Shown piece after piece: positions 1 through 6,349 of a stretch of DNA of 10,728 nt (positions are counted from its first letter, which is position 1; each line of letters starts with the position of its first letter). A model generated the notes under the pieces. It ran no database searches. It worked only from the letters and a program-made list of their open reading frames with translations, and was not told the origin of the DNA. This DNA is from Deltaproteobacteria bacterium (lineage in GTDB: Bacteria; Desulfobacterota; DSM-4660; Desulfatiglandales; Desulfatiglandaceae). A program made the translations under genes and the position numbers. The stretch lies in assembly GCA_019314425.1 (NCBI GenBank), contig JAFCZI010000051.1, positions 1 through 10,728 of the forward strand. Direction: 5' to 3'.

Positions 1-105
1 GGTTCTTCAGGATCGTAGGCATACATATAGTATGTTGAGATTCTGAAAAATTGCTGCAACGCAGTAGATGGGACTTTTTACGACGCCATCAAAACTTAAA
101 ACTGC
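1..105. repeat. Imperfect palindromic intergenic repeat, cut by the left edge
   Basis: Positions 20-24 (CATAC) and 30-34 (GTATG) form the tip of an inverted repeat centred at base 27. Pairing continues outward: bases 3-16 pair with 38-50 with one bulged base at 15 and one mismatch (5/48), allowing one G.U pair. The right arm runs on through a small hairpin (CTGC-AAC-GCAG, 54-64) towards the segment ending near 105; the matching left arm would lie outside the window. The stretch 85-105 resembles an intergenic repeat I associate with Desulfobacterota genomes, which is recollection and not shown here. No gene is visible in 1-126. Confidence 0.5.
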
Positions 106-126
106 GGTCTTGCCGCCTTAGTTCCC

Positions 127-486
127 TCAAGCATCCTTTTCTTTGACGGGTTCATCCGTTTCAGCTTCACCGGTCTGTTCTTCGGTAACAGCTTCTTTCG
201 CTTCCGCTTTGGGAGTATCCCCATCGCCCGGAGCCTTGCCGCATTCGGAACACCTGCCGTCAACCATAATACCGGTGCAGGTCCCGTCAGGACATAGTTC
301 CCGATCATCGAAATCGATATCTTCCTCATCATCGGAAAAGTTCTCATCCCGGGAAACCGACGGTACCGATTCCTTCAGGGGCATCCCGCATGCCATGCAA
401 TAATTGGCATCTTCACCATAAACGCTCGCTCCACAGCCGGGGCATGGAGACCCCGGAATTTCTTCCTCACAATGTGGGCATTTCAT
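127..486 (-). CDS. Small acidic zinc-ribbon protein of unknown function
   Basis: A 119-residue soluble protein with ten cysteines in zinc-binding arrangements: CPHC at 3-6 with CPGC at 15-18, CMAC at 30-33, and a second ribbon made of C65/C70 and C79/C82. The C-terminal third (from about residue 85) is rich in Glu, Asp, Lys and Thr, has low complexity and is probably disordered, and an Asp/Glu run lies at 52-62. It has no signal peptide or membrane segment. The start is supported by a GGAGAT ribosome binding site about 10 bases upstream and by a consensus promoter at 531-559, so this is a real expressed gene despite its size. It stands alone and is divergent from the histidine kinase. Zinc-ribbon proteins of this type often act in protein-protein or nucleic-acid contacts, but nothing here shows the partner. 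Function not recognised. Confidence 0.8.
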   Translation of the reverse strand: MKCPHCEEEIPGSPCPGCGASVYGEDANYCMACGMPLKESVPSVSRDENFSDDEEDIDFDDRELCPDGTCTGIMVDGRCSECGKAPGDGDTPKAEAKEAVTEEQTGEAETDEPVKEKDA

Positions 487-530
487 AGCAAACCATCTCC
501 TTTCCAGAGTTTCACATCAGCAGGGTTTGA

Positions 531-559
531 ATTATAGAGAAAGGGATCACTGCTGTCAA
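531..559 (-). promoter_or_regulatory. Perfect-consensus sigma-70 promoter for the zinc-ribbon gene
   Basis: On the minus strand TTGACA (plus bases 559-554) is followed after exactly 17 bases by TATAAT (536-531). Both hexamers and the spacing match the housekeeping sigma-70 consensus. Transcription would start near base 524, giving an untranslated leader of roughly 38 bases with the GGAGAT ribosome binding site inside it. A 6-bp inverted repeat (CAGCAG 518-523, CTGCTG 550-555) flanks the -10 box and could be an operator, but that is weak. Confidence 0.8.
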
Positions 560-598
560 ACACTACAAGCGCTCCGGATCTAATCGACGAAACAAAAC

Positions 599-627
599 TT
601 GAAAAAACTATAAAGTCGCTGTATCAA
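599..627 (+). promoter_or_regulatory. Possible sigma-70 promoter for the histidine kinase gene
   Basis: TTGAAA (599-604, five of six consensus bases), a 17-base spacer and TATCAA (622-627, four of six) lie about 100 bases upstream of the kinase start. It would be divergent from, and not overlapping, the strong promoter of the zinc-ribbon gene. Match quality is moderate and the leader of about 90 bases is not otherwise explained. Confidence 0.35.
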
Positions 628-724
628 AGGGATACAAATGGTGTTGCTGGAAAAGGGATTGAATCGCTGAGGTGTCTACAATGATTCTTTCCCTTTCTTG
701 AAAACGATGGAGGATCTTCCCTAA

Positions 725-3169
725 ATGGTTGAAAACCCAACCCGAAAGGCGCTGGAAGAGAGAATAAAATCGATCGAAACAGAGTTGGCTGAACATCAGA
801 AAGAGGCCAAACAAGCCCTGCGTGAATCCAAGAAAGGCATGCGGTCACTGCTCAATTTTGTGCCCCACCCCATCATCGTCTGCAACCTGGACGGCAGCGT
901 CTATTACGTCACACCGGCCTTCACCGAAACCTTTGGATGGACCCTTGACGAGCTGGAAGGGAAAACCATTCCCTACACCCCCAGGGGAATGGAAGCCGAA
1001 ACCCACCAGATCCTGAAGGAGCTGCTAGAAAAAAAGCTCGTGCTGCGCCATGTCACCAAACGGCTCACCAAGGACGGTCGCCTTCTGGACGTGGCCATGC
1101 GGGGCGTAATCTATTCCAAAGATCCGGGGGAACCGGGAGGAGAGCTGATACTGCTCCGGGATATCACCCGCGAGAAGAGAATCGCCCGGAACAACGAGGC
1201 CATGCTGAGAATCAGCATGGCCCTTCCCGAATATCCAAACCTCGAAGATCTTCTGGACTACATCAGTCGGGAGATTAAAGAGCTTCTCGGAACAGAGGGC
1301 GCCCTAGTAGTCCTGGCCGACGAGGAACGGGGCGAACTGTTCTACAAGGGCGCAGCCTATGACAACAGCACCACCCAGAAACGCGTCAAGGAGATCCGGT
1401 TCCCCGCAAATAAAAGCGTTGCGGGGAAAGTCATCCGCACGGGAGAAACCATTATCGTTCCCGATACATCCAGGGAACCCAGCTTTTTTCCGGGTGTAGA
1501 TGAATTTTTGGGATATCATACCCGAAATCTGTTGGAAGTGCCGTTGAGAAGCGGCGACCGCATCATTGGCGCCCTGTGCGCACGCAACAAGAAGGAAGGC
1601 GTTTTTGAGGAGTCGGACATGGAACTCATCAATATGGTCGCCGGGACAGTGGTACTTTCCATAGAAAACGGTCGATTTTCAGAGGAGATCATTAACGCCT
1701 ACAAAACCAATGAAGCACTCCTTCGCATCAGTACAGCCCTCCCGGAATATCCCGATATGGGGGAGCTTCTGGATTTCGTGAGCAATGAAGTAAAGCGTCT
1801 CATGGATTCTGAAGGGGCCCTGGTGACCCTGCTGGATGAAGAAAACAGGGAAATGTTCTTTATCGGCGCCGCTTACGATAATATGGCCACACAGAAACGG
1901 GTTAAAAAAATCCGGTTTCCCATTGATAAACTCATCGCGGGCCAGGTCATTAAAACCGGCAAACCCATGATCATCCATGATACGCTGACGGATCCCGCCA
2001 TCCACCGGGAACGGGATAAAATCATGGGGTACCAGACCCGTAACCTGCTCCTGGTCCCCTTGAGAAGCCGGGATCGCATTATCGGTGTTCTGTGCGCCAT
2101 CAACAAGAAAAATGGGAGGTTTGACCAGGGGGATACGGAACTCCTGAGCCTGGTGGCAGGAACTGTTGAACTCTCCATTGAGAATGCCCGGTTCTCAGAG
2201 GAAGTGAAGAAAGCCTATCGGGAAGTATCGAGCCTGAACCGGGCAAAAGATAAAGTCATCAACCACCTGTCTCACGAACTGAAAACCCCCGTTTCAGTGC
2301 TTTCCGGATCATTGAGCATCCTTGCCAGAAAGCTGGTCCTTCTTTCTGATAAAAACTGGGAAAACACCCTTGCGCGGGGTGAAAGGAACCTGGACCGGAT
2401 CATAGAGATTCAAAATCAGGTGGAAGACATCATGCGGGGGTGGCATTTTGAATCCCACCATGTGTTGAGCCAGATGGTTGATTTATGTGCCGACGAACTG
2501 GAAACCCTTGTGGCCGAACAGGTGGGCGAGGGCGATATTGTCAAAACCATTCGAAAACGCATCGATGACATCTTTGGGCCAAAGGCGATGACATCCCGGA
2601 TTCTGGCGCTGGACCAGGGGGTTCAAGAACGGCTGGAAGTGCTCAAGCCCTTGTTTTCCCACCGCAATGTTCAAATCATGGAAGATCTTAAACCCACGCA
2701 TCCCATTTTGATTCCCCTGGAACCATTGCAGAAAGTTATTGACGGCCTGGTCAAAAATGCCGTGGAAAACACACCAGATGAAGGAAAAGTTGAAGTCACC
2801 GTGGCGCAAACGGATGGCATAGTGCAGGCGGTGGTACGGGACTACGGGGTGGGCATTATCGAAGATTCGCAGCGAAGAATCTTTGAAGGTTTTTTTGCCA
2901 CCCAGGACACCCTGGATTATTCCTCCAAAAGGGCTTTTGATTTCAATGCCGGGGGAAAAGGCGCCGACCTGCTGCGCATGAAAATCTTTGCTGAACGATA
3001 TGGCTTCAAGATCAGGATGACATCCACCCGCTGTCCCTTTATCCCTGAAGAAACCGATCTATGCCCGGGCACCATCAGCGAATGCCGCCACTGCACCCGG
3101 CCGGAGGACTGCTTTATTTCGGGGGGAACCACTTTTACACTTCAGTTCAAGCCCAGCAAACGCCCCTGA
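725..3169 (+). CDS. Cytosolic sensor histidine kinase, PAS-GAF-GAF-HisKA-HATPase
   Basis: An 814-residue two-component sensor kinase without signal peptide or membrane segments, so it senses inside the cell. Order: coiled coil (about 5-40), PAS (about 40-150), GAF1 (about 158-322), GAF2 (about 330-494), HisKA with H-box SHELKTP and phospho-acceptor H517, a long linker, then the ATPase domain: N-box with N678 and N682, G1 box DYGVG (706-710), G2-like GGKG (743-746), and the final strand GGTTF. The two GAFs are about 61% identical without gaps. Between G2 and the last strand is a five-Cys insert (C770, C780, C787, C790, C796). No receiver domain or response regulator lies in the window, so it is an orphan kinase here. 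GGAGG at 711-715 is the ribosome binding site for the chosen ATG. The gene overlaps the next, convergent gene by 28 bp. Signal unknown; GAF and PAS domains can bind small ligands or cofactors. Confidence 0.9.
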   Translation: MVENPTRKALEERIKSIETELAEHQKEAKQALRESKKGMRSLLNFVPHPIIVCNLDGSVYYVTPAFTETFGWTLDELEGKTIPYTPRGMEAETHQILKELLEKKLVLRHVTKRLTKDGRLLDVAMRGVIYSKDPGEPGGELILLRDITREKRIARNNEAMLRISMALPEYPNLEDLLDYISREIKELLGTEGALVVLADEERGELFYKGAAYDNSTTQKRVKEIRFPANKSVAGKVIRTGETIIVPDTSREPSFFPGVDEFLGYHTRNLLEVPLRSGDRIIGALCARNKKEGVFEESDMELINMVAGTVVLSIENGRFSEEIINAYKTNEALLRISTALPEYPDMGELLDFVSNEVKRLMDSEGALVTLLDEENREMFFIGAAYDNMATQKRVKKIRFPIDKLIAGQVIKTGKPMIIHDTLTDPAIHRERDKIMGYQTRNLLLVPLRSRDRIIGVLCAINKKNGRFDQGDTELLSLVAGTVELSIENARFSEEVKKAYREVSSLNRAKDKVINHLSHELKTPVSVLSGSLSILARKLVLLSDKNWENTLARGERNLDRIIEIQNQVEDIMRGWHFESHHVLSQMVDLCADELETLVAEQVGEGDIVKTIRKRIDDIFGPKAMTSRILALDQGVQERLEVLKPLFSHRNVQIMEDLKPTHPILIPLEPLQKVIDGLVKNAVENTPDEGKVEVTVAQTDGIVQAVVRDYGVGIIEDSQRRIFEGFFATQDTLDYSSKRAFDFNAGGKGADLLRMKIFAERYGFKIRMTSTRCPFIPEETDLCPGTISECRHCTRPEDCFISGGTTFTLQFKPSKRP

Positions 3170-4257
3170 TTTCCGCCCTTCTGGTGGATACCTTTGGAAA
3201 TCACTAACTTTCGCCCCGCTTTCTCACCGGCGGTCCGGACCTTCGCATCCTGCCGCAGGGGTTTTCCCCGATTCGTTTTAACATGGGGATAACGATAGGC
3301 GGCGTATTTTTTTAACAGGGGATCTTCCACTTTGACGATCCCACAACCGGTCGCGGAAGCACGCTGTTCAGATTGACTATTCAGTTTTTTCTCGAAACCT
3401 TTCAGGACGCCCAGAGCGAAATCCGTACGGCGATATCGATTCAACCCCCTGTTTTTGTTATATTCCCTCCATTGGAATTCAATAAAACGATTTACAAAAT
3501 CATACACATAACTTGCGATCTGCACATTCTTTTCTGTGCCGCTGATCTCCAGCACACGCCCCATTTTCCCCTTTTCCATGACGTAAGCACTGACCCAGAG
3601 GCCACAAACATAATAGAACTGCCCCAACAAATATGCCAAGCGATGTTCTTCCCTGAAACGCCGCAGCATCGGTTCTCCCAGAAAAAGGCTTACAAACGCC
3701 CGGTCTTTCCCCAGCCGAACCAGGTCGATATTGTATTTGTCCACCAGTTCATGGGCCTTGGTCATGGCCGCTTCCGCTTCATGCTGATTTCGACTCTGAG
3801 CCAAACTCATGAGCTTTTTGATGCGCACCATCATTTTATCTTCATGGTTTCTGGAATCCTTTAAAGCCCTTTCATCCAGAAGCCTGAAATTCCCTGAGGC
3901 GGCAGAATCCGCCCGAAGGTGATAACACGCCTCTTTAAAACGGGTACCGTGAGGGGGTTCATGGCACGCCCCCAGAACCTCTTCCGCAAACTGATGGGCC
4001 ATCTCATGCTTGAGCACCTGGCGTACCGCATTCCAGGAATGTTCCAGCACGAGGGACCGGCTCATAACGATCTCCCGGTTTTTCCCCGACCAATATCCCC
4101 ACTGGGTTTTCATATCTTGAATGGCAAACAGGGGCTTTTGCATTTGATCTTCATAAGAAGACGGCAAAACCCACAGCGCCGTATCCCATTCACAGGAAAG
4201 TCCGTGCAGAATGCGACGTTCAAGGGATTCTTGTATTTCGATAGCGTTTTCTTTCAT
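3142..4257 (-). CDS. SprT-like zinc metallopeptidase fused to DUF2786
   Basis: A 371-residue soluble protein. The N-terminal part (about 10-115) resembles the SprT/Spartan metallopeptidase fold: the zinc motif HEMAH is at 84-88 (H84, E85, H88), and H103 in the following HGTRF is the likely third zinc ligand. Residues about 141-180 match the DUF2786 pattern, a Lys/Leu/Ala-rich helical pair ending in KYNIDL. Residues 190-300 form an alpha-rich part commonly following DUF2786, and the basic C-terminal tail (about 310-371, many Lys/Arg) may bind nucleic acid. Spartan relatives cleave DNA-protein crosslinks, but that role is only a possibility here. The ribosome binding site is modest (GGAA about 5-8 bases before ATG). 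The last 28 bp overlap the convergent kinase gene and there is no terminator between them. Family call fairly sure; substrate unknown. Confidence 0.8.
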   Translation of the reverse strand: MKENAIEIQESLERRILHGLSCEWDTALWVLPSSYEDQMQKPLFAIQDMKTQWGYWSGKNREIVMSRSLVLEHSWNAVRQVLKHEMAHQFAEEVLGACHEPPHGTRFKEACYHLRADSAASGNFRLLDERALKDSRNHEDKMMVRIKKLMSLAQSRNQHEAEAAMTKAHELVDKYNIDLVRLGKDRAFVSLFLGEPMLRRFREEHRLAYLLGQFYYVCGLWVSAYVMEKGKMGRVLEISGTEKNVQIASYVYDFVNRFIEFQWREYNKNRGLNRYRRTDFALGVLKGFEKKLNSQSEQRASATGCGIVKVEDPLLKKYAAYRYPHVKTNRGKPLRQDAKVRTAGEKAGRKLVISKGIHQKGGNQGRLLGLN

Positions 4258-4387
4258 AGGGTTCCATTTTTTGTAATAGTTCAGAGGGTGCAGGATGGAG
4301 CTGCGCCCTATTGTTCCATCAACTTATAATCGAGGTCCGGATTTTTCAACAAAAAGTTTGACGACTTCATAACCGCATTCCCGACCC

Positions 4388-4416
4388 TTGCCATATTGTT
4401 CGCATTGTAATACATT
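4388..4416 (+). promoter_or_regulatory. Possible sigma-70 promoter for the ClC/DAC gene cluster
   Basis: TTGCCA (4388-4393, five of six consensus bases), a 17-base spacer and TACATT (4411-4416, four of six) would start transcription near 4423, about 30 bases before the antiporter-like stub and 175 before the ClC gene. It lies in the 340-base stretch between the metallopeptidase start (4257) and the ClC start (4598). That stretch also holds the stub at 4452-4553; in 4258-4387 I see only a weak hairpin (GATGGAGC/GTTCCATC with one G.U pair). Confidence 0.3.
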
Positions 4417-4451
4417 GATTCGAATTTTCTTTTAATAAAATCGAACGGGGG

Positions 4452-4553
4452 ATGAATATGAGAGAGATCCTCAAGCCCGGCATCAACTGGCTCGTCGTTT
4501 TCATCCCCGTATCTTTTTTGATCGGTTATGTGCCTTCCTTTAGAGAAGGATGA
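4452..4553 (+). pseudogene. N-terminal stub resembling a CAX-type Ca2+/H+ antiporter
   Basis: A 33-codon reading frame encoding a short basic/polar start, then a hydrophobic segment containing NWLVVFIP, then GYVPSFREG and a stop. This resembles the first transmembrane helix of CAX-family calcium/proton exchangers, which often begin with a similar N-W-L-hydrophobic-F-I-P stretch; full proteins are about 350-400 residues. No continuation is visible in any frame before the ClC gene starts, so the rest appears deleted, not merely frameshifted. A GGGGG run precedes two possible starts, ATG 4452 and ATG 4458; the second has better spacing. Its stop overlaps an upstream ATG of the ClC frame as ATGA (4550-4553), so translation of the stub could feed into that frame. 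Alternatively it is a genuine small membrane protein or leader peptide. The family match rests on a short segment and is from memory. Confidence 0.5.
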
Positions 4554-4597
4554 ACCAATGCCCATCCCAAACCTGGCATAGGAAAAGATCAATTTAC

Positions 4598-6313
4598 ATG
4601 ACAAAACCCCTTGCAATATCCCGAAACCTTCCCTTCATGTGTCTCCTCTCTTTCACTATCGGTATTATCGCCGGACTGGGCGCATGGGCTTTTCGCAGGC
4701 TCATCGGGTTCATCCATAACATTCTCTTTCTAGAAAAATTCCAATGTTATTACGATGCCAATGTTCATACCCCGGAAAGCCCATGGGGTCCCGGGGTCAT
4801 TCTTGCACCCATGATCGGCGCGTTGGTGGTGGCCTGGCTGGTAAAAACCTTCGCCCCGGAAGCCAAGGGCCATGGTGTCCCTGAAGTGATGGACGCTATC
4901 TATTACAACGATTCTAAAATCCGCTCCGTGGTCGGTGTCATCAAGGCGGTCGCATCAGCGATCTGTATCGGCAGCGGGGGGTCGGTGGGCCGTGAAGGAC
5001 CCATCATCCAGATCGGTGCCTCATTCGGATCAACCCTGGGGCAGATCCTCAAGCTCCCCCCCCGGCAGATTGTAACGTTGATTGCCGCAGGTGCCGGCGG
5101 GGGCATTGCCGCCACATTCAATGCACCACTGGGGGGGCTGATATTCGCAATAGAACTCTTGCTGGTCACCGTCAACGCCAAAAATATCCTGCCGGTAACC
5201 ATTGCCACCGTAACCGCCACCTATATCGGCCGAACCCTGTTAGGGGTTGAGCCCTCTTTCTATTTCCCCGCGCTCACGCCCCTGGACCTTCACCTGAGTT
5301 CCGTATGGAGCCTCCTTCTTTTCGTACCCTTCGGGCTTATCATGGGGCTGGTTTCGACCCTTTTCGTTCGCGGCATTTACTGGGCTGAAGACCGCTTTGA
5401 TGCCATGCCGGGGAACACCTACACCCGGCATCTATCGGCCATGTTCGCGGTAGGCGTGATGATCTGGCTCTTCATGCGCTATACCGGATACTACTACGTT
5501 CAGGGTGTCGGTTATGCCACTATTATGGACATTTTAGAAACCGTCCTTCTGGATCCCCGGCTACTGATTCTACTGTTCTGCTGTAAATTTGTGGCCACCT
5601 GTCTCACACTGGGTTCGGGCGGTTCTGGCGGTGTTTTTTCCCCGTCCCTTTTCATGGGCGCCACCATGGGGGCACTGACGGGCCATTCGGCCGCAATCCT
5701 TTTTCCCGGCATCGGCATTGATCCCGTGGACTTTGCCATCGCCGGAATGGCGGCAGGGGTGGGCGCATCTACCGGTGCGATTATCACCGGGGGCGTCATG
5801 ATCCTGGAGATGACCCAGGACGCGAACGTGGTCATGCCGATCATGATCACCTCTGCCTTCGCCTATGGGATACGCAAATGGTTGTCCCCCGGCAGCATCT
5901 ACACGCTGAAGCTCCTCCGACGCGGGCACATTGTCCCGGAAGGGTTGCAGGCGGCCATGAGCGAATCCATGACGGTGCAGGATATCATGGAAAAAACGTA
6001 CAAAACCGTTGATGGGGAAACGGCAATTGAGCCATCGGAAACACCGGTACTGGTCACATCAGGTGATACCATCCTGGGCGTCGTCCCGCCCCATATCGGT
6101 GGAAGCAGGGCGCGGTTGATTGTCAACCAGCAGTATATCATGACTCCGGAGAAGAACCCCGTAAACGACCTTCTGAGAGAAATGCATACCACCAAAGCAA
6201 AATTCGCACTGGTGACAGGAACTCCGGGGAGCCCAATGCCCCGTGAAATAATTGGCATCGTCACGGAACGTGAAGTCGCCGCCAGCACAATGCGAGCAGC
6301 GGAATTGAAATAA
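4598..6313 (+). CDS. ClC-family chloride channel/transporter with C-terminal CBS region
   Basis: A 571-residue inner-membrane anion transporter. ClC signatures are present in order: GHGVPE (91-96, the GSGIP-type motif), GREGP (131-135, with gating glutamate E133), FNAPLGG (174-180) and GSGGVFSPS (342-350). About ten or more hydrophobic helices fill residues 10-425. Residues about 455-565 form a cytosolic CBS-like pair; the first half is shortened and the second ends in IIGIVTERE. At the place of the internal proton glutamate of E. coli ClC (E203) this protein has L187, just after E186, so proton coupling may differ. The start at 4598 is preferred (AGGAAAAG at 4580-4587; the protein then begins near the first helix); an in-frame ATG at 4550 would add 16 residues and overlaps the stub's stop as ATGA. 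The DAC gene follows after 36 bp, implying an operon. Confidence 0.92.
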   Translation: MTKPLAISRNLPFMCLLSFTIGIIAGLGAWAFRRLIGFIHNILFLEKFQCYYDANVHTPESPWGPGVILAPMIGALVVAWLVKTFAPEAKGHGVPEVMDAIYYNDSKIRSVVGVIKAVASAICIGSGGSVGREGPIIQIGASFGSTLGQILKLPPRQIVTLIAAGAGGGIAATFNAPLGGLIFAIELLLVTVNAKNILPVTIATVTATYIGRTLLGVEPSFYFPALTPLDLHLSSVWSLLLFVPFGLIMGLVSTLFVRGIYWAEDRFDAMPGNTYTRHLSAMFAVGVMIWLFMRYTGYYYVQGVGYATIMDILETVLLDPRLLILLFCCKFVATCLTLGSGGSGGVFSPSLFMGATMGALTGHSAAILFPGIGIDPVDFAIAGMAAGVGASTGAIITGGVMILEMTQDANVVMPIMITSAFAYGIRKWLSPGSIYTLKLLRRGHIVPEGLQAAMSESMTVQDIMEKTYKTVDGETAIEPSETPVLVTSGDTILGVVPPHIGGSRARLIVNQQYIMTPEKNPVNDLLREMHTTKAKFALVTGTPGSPMPREIIGIVTEREVAASTMRAAELK

Positions 6314-6349
6314 GTCATCTCAAATCTTGCCTAATCAAGAGGATATTTC

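Noticed and set aside
99..114. Possible terminator (GCGG/CCGC, minus strand) after the zinc-ribbon gene
   Set aside because: The stem is only 4 bp and the T tract is interrupted; too weak to list as a feature.
143..403. Plus-strand ORF opposite the zinc-ribbon gene
   Set aside because: Ser/Pro-rich shadow; the minus strand has the CxxC motifs, ribosome binding site and consensus promoter.
518..555. Inverted repeat CAGCAG/CTGCTG flanking the -10 box as an operator
   Set aside because: Only 6 bp per arm with a 26-base gap; could easily occur by chance.
4308..4616. 102-residue minus-strand ORF between the metallopeptidase and ClC genes
   Set aside because: It overlaps the plus-strand antiporter stub and the ClC start, has no convincing ribosome binding site and no family resemblance. 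A shorter start at 4415 (36 residues) is possible but unsupported.
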